Source: an uncultured Candidatus Melainabacteria bacterium (GTDB taxonomy: Bacteria > Cyanobacteriota > Vampirovibrionia > Gastranaerophilales > Gastranaerophilaceae). From it: a DNA stretch of 64,000 nt. How positions within the stretch are numbered: position 1 is the first letter of the stretch; every line of letters starts with the position of its first letter. Below the pieces are notes generated by a model. It ran no database searches. It saw nothing but the letters and a program-made list of their open reading frames with translations, and had not been told where the DNA came from. The stretch spans positions 1 to 64,000 of the forward strand of contig CAKUUX010000002.1 of the NCBI GenBank assembly GCA_934693165.1, in the 5' to 3' direction. A program made the position numbers and the translations under genes. Positions 25,550 to 33,047 of this stretch are shown here, one piece after another.

Positions 25550-26173
25550 ATGTTTAAGAAAAAATGCAAAATTACATATATAGCTCATGGTTCAACTATT
25601 TTTAGTGAAAATCATAAGCTTAATTACGGTTTAGAATATCCACCAATTAACAAAAATGGTGAGCAACAAATGTTAAACATCATTGAGTTTATTAAAATTC
25701 GTGGTGTTAAAAATGACAAAATTATTTCAGGGCCTGCTCTTTGTACTGTTCAAAGTGCAGAACTTCTTTCGGAAGAAATAAAAAAGGATTTTAAAATAGA
25801 TGAAACTCTATTACCTAGAAATTACGGAGATTGGGATGGTTTAACACTTGAACAAGTTAAAAAACGCTATCCTGAATTTGAAAACAGAACAGCTGTTTCT
25901 ATGTTTTTGGAAACTCCTGAAAATGGTGAAGATTTAGACTCTTTTAATGAGCGTGTTATGAAAAGTGTTGCAAATATTGTACAAGAAAATTCGGGAAAAA
26001 GATTGCTAGTTGTTACTCATCCTGCAATCATTCGTTCTGCAGTTTGTTCTGCTCTTAAAATTCCAAAAGATGCTCAATACAATATTTACATCAAGACAGG
26101 TAGCGCAACTCAATTGAGTTATTTTGAAGACGGTGTTTGTTTAAAATATTCTAACTATGTTCCAATACATTAA
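25550..26173 (+). CDS. Histidine-phosphatase-fold protein with altered active site
   Basis: 207 residues in the phosphoglycerate mutase/histidine phosphatase order, but with changed key residues: the first motif is YIAHGSTIF instead of xxxRHGET, keeping the His and losing the Arg; the usual SPLxRAxxTA is GPALCTVQSAE, losing the second Arg; the acid is replaced in LLPRNYGDWDG; the second His is kept in VVTHPAIIRS. Either the specificity is unusual or catalysis is lost. Seventeen bases upstream of the GT-C-like gene, so probably one operon. GGAG precedes the ATG. Confidence 0.75.
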   Translation: MFKKKCKITYIAHGSTIFSENHKLNYGLEYPPINKNGEQQMLNIIEFIKIRGVKNDKIISGPALCTVQSAELLSEEIKKDFKIDETLLPRNYGDWDGLTLEQVKKRYPEFENRTAVSMFLETPENGEDLDSFNERVMKSVANIVQENSGKRLLVVTHPAIIRSAVCSALKIPKDAQYNIYIKTGSATQLSYFEDGVCLKYSNYVPIH

Positions 26174-26190
26174 TTTTATAGGTGATTGAA

Positions 26191-28365
26191 ATGTTATTTG
26201 CTTTATCATTTTTATTAGTTTTTAGTTCAAGTTATTTTATAGCTTCTATTTTCACTAAAAAAGCTTATGAACATTTTGTATATACCTTATTAACTTCTTT
26301 TGCAAACTTAGTTTTAACCTTTGAGGTTTTATCTTTATTTAAAGCGATAAGCCTTCCTTGGGTTTTAACTTTTAATATCATTATTTTTATTGTTACTTCT
26401 ATTACATGGTTTAAAAAGGGTAAGCCTGTATTTATTCCAGATTTTAAATCATTCATAAATAGATATAAAAATATATGCAAAATTGATAAAAGTTTTATTG
26501 TTTTGGCAATTTGTTTTGCAATATTTATGATTGGAACTTTTGCACTTTGTTTATTTTTACCTGTGACAAATGCTGATGCTTTAGATTACCATGTCGCAAG
26601 ATGTTTCTTTTATCTAAAAAATGGTTCATTTCTTCATTTTAATACGGCAGATGTTAGACTTTTGATATTTCCTATAAATTCTGAGATTATATATTCTTGG
26701 ATTTTAATGATGCTAAAAAAAGATGCACTCCTTGGTTTTGTGTCTTATTTTGGATTTTTGTTATCAATCACATCTATATATAAATTCATGAAATTAGCAG
26801 GATTTTCTCTTAGAAAAATTCTTTGGTCAATTTTTGTATTATCTTCTTTAGCATCAATTATTGTTCAAATTTCTGGAACAGAAACAGATGTATTAACAGC
26901 AAGTTTGATACTTTCTTCAATAGTTTTATTTTGGGTATCAATTAAAGAAAAAAATATTGTTCCATTAATTTATTCATCTTTAGCTTACGCATTATCAATT
27001 GGTACAAAAACTACTGGGATTATTGCAATTCCTGCTGTTGCATTGATTATGTTATTTTTATCAGCTAAATTTAAAAATTATAAAAACTTTGGAATTTTTT
27101 GTTTACTTTGCACTGTAAATTTTTTGGTATTTTCTTCTTACAACTATATTTTAAACCTTATAGATTTTGGAAATATCATGGGTACAACTTCTTCTATCGT
27201 TGTGCATAAAAACTTTTACGGTATAAAAGGTATGGTTGCAAATTTTGTAAGACATATCTTTAAATTTTTTGATTTTACAGGGTTTAAGTGGGGTGATTAT
27301 ATTGGTAACTACATCGTTGCCGTTAGAGCCCACATTATGAGCTTTTTACACGTAGCCTCAATTCCTGAAGGTGTTTACTCAGAAGAAAGAGGCGTTTATG
27401 GTATAAATGGGACATTACTAGAACCATGTATGGGATATGGAATTCTTGGTTTTATCGTATTTTTACCTTGTGTTGTTTATTCAATGTTAAAATCATTTTT
27501 TGTAAAAAACTTTAAGACACAGATTTTAGCAATTTTATCAGTATCATTTATGGTATTTTTATTGGTGTTATCATACTTGATTTCTTACATGAATTTTAAC
27601 GTAAGATTTATGGCAATGTTTGCTGTTATAGCTGCACCAGTATTTGCGTATTCTTATTGTAGAAAAAATAATTTTTACAAGGTGTTAGTTATTATATGCA
27701 TGTTTTATTACATGGTCTTAGTTTCTTCACATATTTGGGCAAGACCTTGGTGGCATTTTGCAAAAAACATTTTATACAAAGGTGAAACAATTTCTGATAC
27801 TAGAAGAAGAGCCTTGTGTTCAAAAGCTGAATATCCAACTTCTGAAATGTTAGAGGTTAATTGTCTTTTCTGGTCAAAGATTGAGAATTCTCTTGAATTT
27901 AAGAATAAAAAAATATTATATTTCCCATCGAGTTCTACAAACTTGTATTTGCCTATGAAGTCTGTATATTTTGATGGTGCAAATATTGATATAGGTCTTA
28001 TTCCAAAATATAGTGAATATAATCTTGATGAGTATGATTATTTAATTTTTTCAGACAATGTTCAATATTCTACATACTTCCCAGAAAAAGACATAAAGTA
28101 TGATTATAAAATAACAAAAACTAATATGATATTACGTAAAAATAAAGATTATTATTGTTTTTATCTAAATAGAAAAGGTATGTACAATGGAACAGATGAT
28201 TTAAGCCTATTGAAAGATAAACCGTTCGCCGTTGAATGTACTTTATCATCTAAAAATCCAAAGATAAGAAATTTTGAATACATAAAAACCATAGAAGATA
28301 CAAATAATGAAATATTGAAACCTCTTAAAAAATTTATGATATTTAGAAAAAAATCTATTAACTAG
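26191..28365 (+). CDS. Large polytopic membrane protein, possible GT-C glycosyltransferase
   Basis: About 724 residues with roughly 12 hydrophobic segments in the first ~530 residues and a soluble, Tyr/Lys-rich C-terminal domain of ~190 residues. The first long periplasmic loop contains TNADALDYHVARCFFYLKNG, whose acidic residues resemble the catalytic loop of lipid-linked-sugar GT-C enzymes (PMT/ArnT-like). That is inference from layout. ATG at 26191 is chosen over GTG at 26182 because AGGTGA lies just before it. Next to manC (tail-to-tail, 4-base overlap), which makes GDP-mannose, consistent with a glycan role. Confidence 0.6.
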   Translation: MLFALSFLLVFSSSYFIASIFTKKAYEHFVYTLLTSFANLVLTFEVLSLFKAISLPWVLTFNIIIFIVTSITWFKKGKPVFIPDFKSFINRYKNICKIDKSFIVLAICFAIFMIGTFALCLFLPVTNADALDYHVARCFFYLKNGSFLHFNTADVRLLIFPINSEIIYSWILMMLKKDALLGFVSYFGFLLSITSIYKFMKLAGFSLRKILWSIFVLSSLASIIVQISGTETDVLTASLILSSIVLFWVSIKEKNIVPLIYSSLAYALSIGTKTTGIIAIPAVALIMLFLSAKFKNYKNFGIFCLLCTVNFLVFSSYNYILNLIDFGNIMGTTSSIVVHKNFYGIKGMVANFVRHIFKFFDFTGFKWGDYIGNYIVAVRAHIMSFLHVASIPEGVYSEERGVYGINGTLLEPCMGYGILGFIVFLPCVVYSMLKSFFVKNFKTQILAILSVSFMVFLLVLSYLISYMNFNVRFMAMFAVIAAPVFAYSYCRKNNFYKVLVIICMFYYMVLVSSHIWARPWWHFAKNILYKGETISDTRRRALCSKAEYPTSEMLEVNCLFWSKIENSLEFKNKKILYFPSSSTNLYLPMKSVYFDGANIDIGLIPKYSEYNLDEYDYLIFSDNVQYSTYFPEKDIKYDYKITKTNMILRKNKDYYCFYLNRKGMYNGTDDLSLLKDKPFAVECTLSSKNPKIRNFEYIKTIEDTNNEILKPLKKFMIFRKKSIN

Positions 28366-29756
28366 CAACGACCATACATGTCTGAATATCTGATGATATC
28401 TTCTTCAAGCAAGATACTACCTTGTTGAAGTTCAATGATTTCAACATCGTCGTCAGAAAGATTTTGAAGAGAATGTTTTTCTCCGATAGCAATATCAACA
28501 CTTTGCCCAACATTCAGGGTAAGCATTTCTTCACCTTTTTGAACAGTTGCAGTTCCTAATGCTACAACCCAATGTTCAGCTCTGTGGTTATGAGATTGTA
28601 ATGATAATTTTTGGTGAGGATTTACGTGAATTTTTTTAGTTAAAAATCCTTCACCACTAGCGATAACAGTATAAAATCCCCAAGGTCTATAAACTGTTTT
28701 GTGAACTTTATGTGTATCATCATTTAGTTTTTTTAATTCTTCATAAACCAGTTTAACATCTTGAGTATTATCTGTTCTGCAAGCAAGAATTGCGTCTTCT
28801 GTTTCAACAATAACTGCATTTTCTAATCCAACGGTTGCAACTAATTTTGAAGATGAATATGCTAAAGTATTTTTAGAATTTTTGTCTATAACATTACCTA
28901 TAAATACGTTTCCATTTTTATCCTTTTGTGAAACTTGATAAATGGCTTCCCAAGAGCCCAAATCATTCCAATCACTTTCAAGTTTTACTAAAGCGATTTT
29001 ATTTGATTTTTCCATAACAGCGTAGTCAACTGAAATGCTTGGCATTTTGTTAAATGTTACGTAAGGAATATCACTAGAATTATTAAAATCAAATTCGTCT
29101 AAAATGTTGTAAATTTCTGTGTTTGCTTTTTTAAGTTCTTCCATAAATGTAGAAACTTTGAACATGAAAATACCACTGTTCCAATAATAAGTACCTGCTT
29201 CAATATATTTTTTTGCTGTTTCAACATCTGGTTTTTCAACGAATTGTTTAACTTTATAACCGTCTAAAAGTTTTTCGTCTTCAATATTAACGTAACCATA
29301 ACCAGTTTCTGGTGAAGTTGGTTCAACACCAAATGTTACAATGTAGCCTTGTTTTGCTAACTTTTCACCTTTTAAAATAGAATTTTTAAATGCTGATAAG
29401 TTTTTAATTAATGGGTCAGAAGGAGCTACCAAAATAACTGGATCTTCTTCATTTGAAATAGTAGAAATATATTTTGAAGCAACTGCAATTGCTGGAGCTG
29501 TATTTTTTGCAACTGGTTCAGCTAACACAATAGGATTTTTACACATATCTTGAAGTTGATATCTTACGTTTGATACGTGTTTTGCGTTAGTGATACTTAT
29601 AATATTTTCTGATGGAGTGAAACATGCAAGTCGTTGGAATGTAGCTTGTAGCAAACTTTGTTCCATATTCAAATTTAATAATTGTTTTGGGTAAAGTTCT
29701 CTTGATAAAGGCCATAAACGACTTCCAGAACCACCACATAAAATTATACTGTACAT
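28362..29756 (-). CDS. manC: Mannose-1-phosphate guanylyltransferase / mannose-6-phosphate isomerase
   Basis: 464 residues, the length of bifunctional ManC/AlgA proteins. N-terminal nucleotidyltransferase signature ILCGGSGSRLWPLSRELYPKQ, VAPSDPLI, FVEKPDVETA and YYWNSGIFMF. The C-terminal cupin isomerase domain starts near residue 355 (VYRPWGFYTVIASGEGF) with metal-site HNHRAEHWVV. It supplies GDP-mannose for surface polysaccharide. GGAG precedes the ATG. Its stop overlaps the preceding membrane gene's stop on the other strand. Confidence 0.95.
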   Translation of the reverse strand: MYSIILCGGSGSRLWPLSRELYPKQLLNLNMEQSLLQATFQRLACFTPSENIISITNAKHVSNVRYQLQDMCKNPIVLAEPVAKNTAPAIAVASKYISTISNEEDPVILVAPSDPLIKNLSAFKNSILKGEKLAKQGYIVTFGVEPTSPETGYGYVNIEDEKLLDGYKVKQFVEKPDVETAKKYIEAGTYYWNSGIFMFKVSTFMEELKKANTEIYNILDEFDFNNSSDIPYVTFNKMPSISVDYAVMEKSNKIALVKLESDWNDLGSWEAIYQVSQKDKNGNVFIGNVIDKNSKNTLAYSSSKLVATVGLENAVIVETEDAILACRTDNTQDVKLVYEELKKLNDDTHKVHKTVYRPWGFYTVIASGEGFLTKKIHVNPHQKLSLQSHNHRAEHWVVALGTATVQKGEEMLTLNVGQSVDIAIGEKHSLQNLSDDDVEIIELQQGSILLEEDIIRYSDMYGRC

Positions 29757-29909
29757 ATTTAAACTCCATTTCTACTATTGTTGTTAATTATATCAAAAAA
29801 ATATTAAAACAATTCGTTTTTTAATTTTAAAAAATATAACTACTTGTTTATGTATTGTTGTATATGCAAACTTATCTAAAAAAATCTTAATCTGTTATTG
29901 AGGGTAAAG

Positions 29910-30521
29910 ATGTCTTTAGGTAAATTGATGTACAAAAAACTAAAAATAGAAGACTTAATCATTCTTTCGCAAAAGGGTGATTATAAGGCTTTGGAGGAAT
30001 TAGTTAAACGTGAACAAAAACATATTTACGTTACGTTTCTATATTTGTGTAAAGACGATACAAAAGTCCAAGATTTAACGCAAGAAGCCTTGTTAAAAAT
30101 GTCAAAAAACATTACTTCTCTAAGAAGTCCTAAGACTTTTAAAAGTTGGTTAAATCAAATTGTGATGAATCTTTTTTATGATGATTTTAGAAAATGTACA
30201 AAGATTAATACAGTTTCTGTTGATAATGATTTTGGGACAGGTAATTATGTTTCAAATCCTGCAATAGAAATCCCTGATAGACAAGCAAAACCTTTAGAAA
30301 AATGTTTGTCTTGCGAGTTAGAAAATTTGATAAAACAAGAAATTAAAAATTTACCCGAATATTTTAGAGTACCTATTGTATTGAGAGAATTGCAAGGGTT
30401 ATCTTATGAAGATATTGCAAAAACAATGGATACAAATATTGGTACTGTAAAATCAAGGATTGCAAGAGCAAGATTAAGACTAAAAGAGAGTCTAAAAGAT
30501 TATATTGGAAAAGGAGTATAG
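29910..30521 (+). CDS. ECF-type RNA polymerase sigma factor
   Basis: About 203 residues. Region 2 reads LSQKGDYKALEELVKREQKHIYVTFLYLCKD...VQDLTQEALLKM, region 4 LPEYFRVPIVLRELQGLSYEDIAKTMDTNIGTVKSRIARARLRLKE. ATG 29910 is preferred to the in-frame TTG at 29898 because GAGGG sits five bases before it. The next gene, one base after the stop, is a membrane anti-sigma factor, the standard ECF arrangement. The regulon cannot be predicted from here. Confidence 0.93.
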   Translation: MSLGKLMYKKLKIEDLIILSQKGDYKALEELVKREQKHIYVTFLYLCKDDTKVQDLTQEALLKMSKNITSLRSPKTFKSWLNQIVMNLFYDDFRKCTKINTVSVDNDFGTGNYVSNPAIEIPDRQAKPLEKCLSCELENLIKQEIKNLPEYFRVPIVLRELQGLSYEDIAKTMDTNIGTVKSRIARARLRLKESLKDYIGKGV

Positions 30522-30522
30522 A

Positions 30523-31080
30523 ATGAATTTGTCATGTTCTCAAGTTAGTTCGTTAATGACTTTTTATATAAATAACAAATTGAATTATCCAGTAAAACAA
30601 ATGTTTGAAGACCATTTGAAAAATTGTCCTGCTTGTTATGAAAAATATATAGCGCTTGTTGAAATTATGTCAAAATTTTCTGAGGCTAAAAATTATATAG
30701 ACAATATAAAATATGAACATCCAATAGAAATTAAAGATGAAGAAAAAGATTATGTACTTGTTCAAAGTCTTTCTGCATATAGCGATAATGAACTATCAGA
30801 GCAAGATAGTTTAAAGATTAAAAAATACATAATAACAAATCTATCTGCTCGAAAAACTTTGGAAGAGTTTTGTTCTCTAAAAAATATTCTTAAAGAGTCT
30901 TTCGAAAAATCATCTAATAAATTTAAGATAGATTTTTCAAAAAATATTATGAAACAATTAGATATAAAAGAAGAATATTATAAAGGTGGTTCTCAATTAA
31001 AAGTTGCCTCTATATTTATATTCTTAGTAACTTCTCTTACCGTAGGGTTGATATATGTTGTCTCAAGCATGCTAATTTAA
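30523..31080 (+). CDS. Membrane anti-sigma factor with two zf-HC2-like modules
   Basis: About 185 residues. The first ~45 residues form a zinc-binding anti-sigma module (C5..., HLKNCPACYEKY: HxxxCxxC). A second similar module near residues 80-115 (LSAYSDNELSEQDSLKIKKYI...LEEF) has kept the helices but lost the Cys/His ligands. A C-terminal membrane helix (VASIFIFLVTSLTVGLIYVV) anchors it. AAGGAGT overlaps the end of the sigma gene, so the pair is translationally coupled. It should hold the upstream ECF sigma factor until an envelope signal arrives. Confidence 0.82.
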   Translation: MNLSCSQVSSLMTFYINNKLNYPVKQMFEDHLKNCPACYEKYIALVEIMSKFSEAKNYIDNIKYEHPIEIKDEEKDYVLVQSLSAYSDNELSEQDSLKIKKYIITNLSARKTLEEFCSLKNILKESFEKSSNKFKIDFSKNIMKQLDIKEEYYKGGSQLKVASIFIFLVTSLTVGLIYVVSSMLI

Positions 31081-31992
31081 AAATAAGAATATTCCTGCAG
31101 AAATAAACATTGCAGGCCCGAATGGTAAAATTATTGCATCTGTTGCTGATTTTATATTGTGCGTAACTTGTCTTACACAGTATAAACCTGAAATGACAAC
31201 AAGAATTGTCAATGCATAAAGTAGCATGACATTTATATCTTTAACCATGCTTATTAATTTATAGCCAGTTATTATTATTAAAAATAATGCCAAAGAAATT
31301 ATAGTTCTATAATCTTTGCCCTTATATAATTTTTTTATATATAAAGGTAAAGTTATTAATGCCTGAACAATAAGTGATAATAGAAGAACGAACAATAATG
31401 GATACCATCCAAATATTGCGCCAAGTCCACCTGCAATAAATGTATCACCAACACCGAAAGCTCTTGATTTAACAAAAACATAACCTAATGACGCAAATAA
31501 TTCCATAATTAGCACTCCTTCGAGAATTCCAATTATAGAATTTTGTAGATTGTGATTTGCTAAGCTAAAGATTAATCCAAAAATTCCCAATAATAATGAA
31601 TGAATATCAAAAATAACTTTTTCTTTTAAATCTGTTACGGTCATTACAATAAATAAAGAAAATATAATTAACATTAGAATCATGTTAATTGATAATCCAA
31701 ATTTAAAATAAATTCCTGTAAATAATAATCCAGTTAAAAGTTCTACTACAAAATATTGAGGGCTAATTTTTTCATGACAAAAATAGCATTTTCCTCTTAA
31801 TAATACATAAGATAATAATGGAATATTATGCCACCATTTTAAGGCATGCTGACATTTAGGACATTTTGACGGAGGAAAAACAATTGATTCTTTTGATAAT
31901 CCTCTGAGAATGACAACATTTAAAAAACTACCAATACACAATCCTGTAATAAATATCCAAAAGGCTATGTAAAGTGTTAAAATATCGGGCAT
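31072..31992 (-). CDS. pilD: Type IV prepilin peptidase / N-methyltransferase
   Basis: 306 residues. GSFLNVVILR and two CxxC pairs (CPKCQHAL, CYFCHEKI) mark the N-methyltransferase domain; the aspartyl peptidase residues are in TDLKEKVIFD and FGVGDTFIAGGLG. Eight or so membrane helices. It cleaves and N-methylates prepilins for type IV pili or a type II-like secretion system, whose structural genes are not in this window. Follows the sigma gene by five bases; its end overlaps the anti-sigma gene by nine bases tail-to-tail. Confidence 0.93.
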   Translation of the reverse strand: MPDILTLYIAFWIFITGLCIGSFLNVVILRGLSKESIVFPPSKCPKCQHALKWWHNIPLLSYVLLRGKCYFCHEKISPQYFVVELLTGLLFTGIYFKFGLSINMILMLIIFSLFIVMTVTDLKEKVIFDIHSLLLGIFGLIFSLANHNLQNSIIGILEGVLIMELFASLGYVFVKSRAFGVGDTFIAGGLGAIFGWYPLLFVLLLSLIVQALITLPLYIKKLYKGKDYRTIISLALFLIIITGYKLISMVKDINVMLLYALTILVVISGLYCVRQVTHNIKSATDAIILPFGPAMFISAGIFLFLN

Positions 31993-31997
31993 GCTTA

Positions 31998-32792
31998 TTA
32001 TCTTTCGTATTTGTCAGAATTTGTAATAATTTCATACATTGTTGCAAGAGCTTTTTTTAATCTTCTTGAAACTTGCATTTGAGAAATACCGAGTTTTTCA
32101 GCTATTTGTCTTTGGTTTAAATCTTCATAATAGTTTAGTTCAATAACAGCTCTTAAATCTTCTGGAAGTTTTTCAATTGCCTTAGATAACATGATTTTTT
32201 CTTCATAAGAATTTAAAAACTCTTGATGGTCACCAGAAGGGATTTTGTCGGCCAAAGACATGTTATCATCATCAGAAGTGTTGAAGGTTTGATCTAAAGA
32301 AATAGTACTTTTTCTTCTGTCTACTTCAATTGCGATGTTAACTTTTTGAACAGGTACATCCATTGCTTTTGCAACTTCTTCTGTTGTTGGTTCGTCACCT
32401 GATTCTTCTACTAACTGTTTAATATAATTATTAATTCTAAATGCTAATTCTTGAATTTCACGAGGAGCTTTAATCATAGAGGCTTTATCTCTCAAATAAT
32501 GTCTAATTTCTCCAGTAATTAAATAACTCGCATAAGTTTTAAATTTAGTTGAAATATCGGGATTGTAAAATTCAATAGCTTTAATAAGCCCTAATGAGCC
32601 GACTTGAATAAGGTCATCGATAGGGTCAGTTGAACGTCTAGCAAGAGAGCATGCTATCTTTTTAACCAAAGGCATGGTAGCAACAACAATTAAATTTTGA
32701 AGTTGTTTTTTTTGCTTTTCGTTATCGGCCTTTTTGTATGCAATAAGCCATTCATTAACTTGTGCAAAATTATCGTCTGTCTTGTTGTTCAC
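31998..32792 (-). CDS. Sigma-70 family factor, SigB/SigF/FliA-like group
   Basis: About 264 residues with regions 2, 3 and 4 but no region 1: DDLIQVGSLGLIKAIEFYNP and YASYLITGEIRHYLRDKASMIKAPREIQ (region 2), EEVAKAMDVPVQKVNIAIE (region 3), LPEDLRAVIELNYYEDLNQRQIAEKLGISQMQVSRRLKKAL (region 4). This layout fits group 3 sigma factors for stress or motility. I start it at GTG 32792, with GAGGGA upstream, because the longer ATG (32831) lacks a ribosome site and overlaps a promoter -10 box. Co-transcribed with pilD. Confidence 0.9.
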   Translation of the reverse strand: MNNKTDDNFAQVNEWLIAYKKADNEKQKKQLQNLIVVATMPLVKKIACSLARRSTDPIDDLIQVGSLGLIKAIEFYNPDISTKFKTYASYLITGEIRHYLRDKASMIKAPREIQELAFRINNYIKQLVEESGDEPTTEEVAKAMDVPVQKVNIAIEVDRRKSTISLDQTFNTSDDDNMSLADKIPSGDHQEFLNSYEEKIMLSKAIEKLPEDLRAVIELNYYEDLNQRQIAEKLGISQMQVSRRLKKALATMYEIITNSDKYER

Positions 32793-32819
32793 TATTAATC
32801 CCTCTGCTTCAACATAATT

Positions 32820-32848
32820 AGTATAACACATTGGTAGATGTTTTTAAA
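32820..32848 (-). promoter_or_regulatory. Promoter of the sigma factor-pilD operon
   Basis: Minus strand TTTAAA, 17 bases, then an extended -10 TGTTATACT (TGn plus TATACT). It lies inside the alternative longer reading frame, supporting the downstream GTG start. Confidence 0.55.
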
Positions 32849-33047
32849 ACTGTAACAAATTGTTAAAAAAATTTAACATGTCGACCATGAACTAGCAAAT
32901 TTTTTTTTCAGGATTTTTAAATAACATGTGTAGGTAGAAAATTATTGTATTTTTATATTCAATTTTTTATTTATAAATCCACAAATCCAAATAATTTTTA
33001 GTGTAGATTATTACAATTCAATTTACTTATATTAACAGGAGTTCAAT

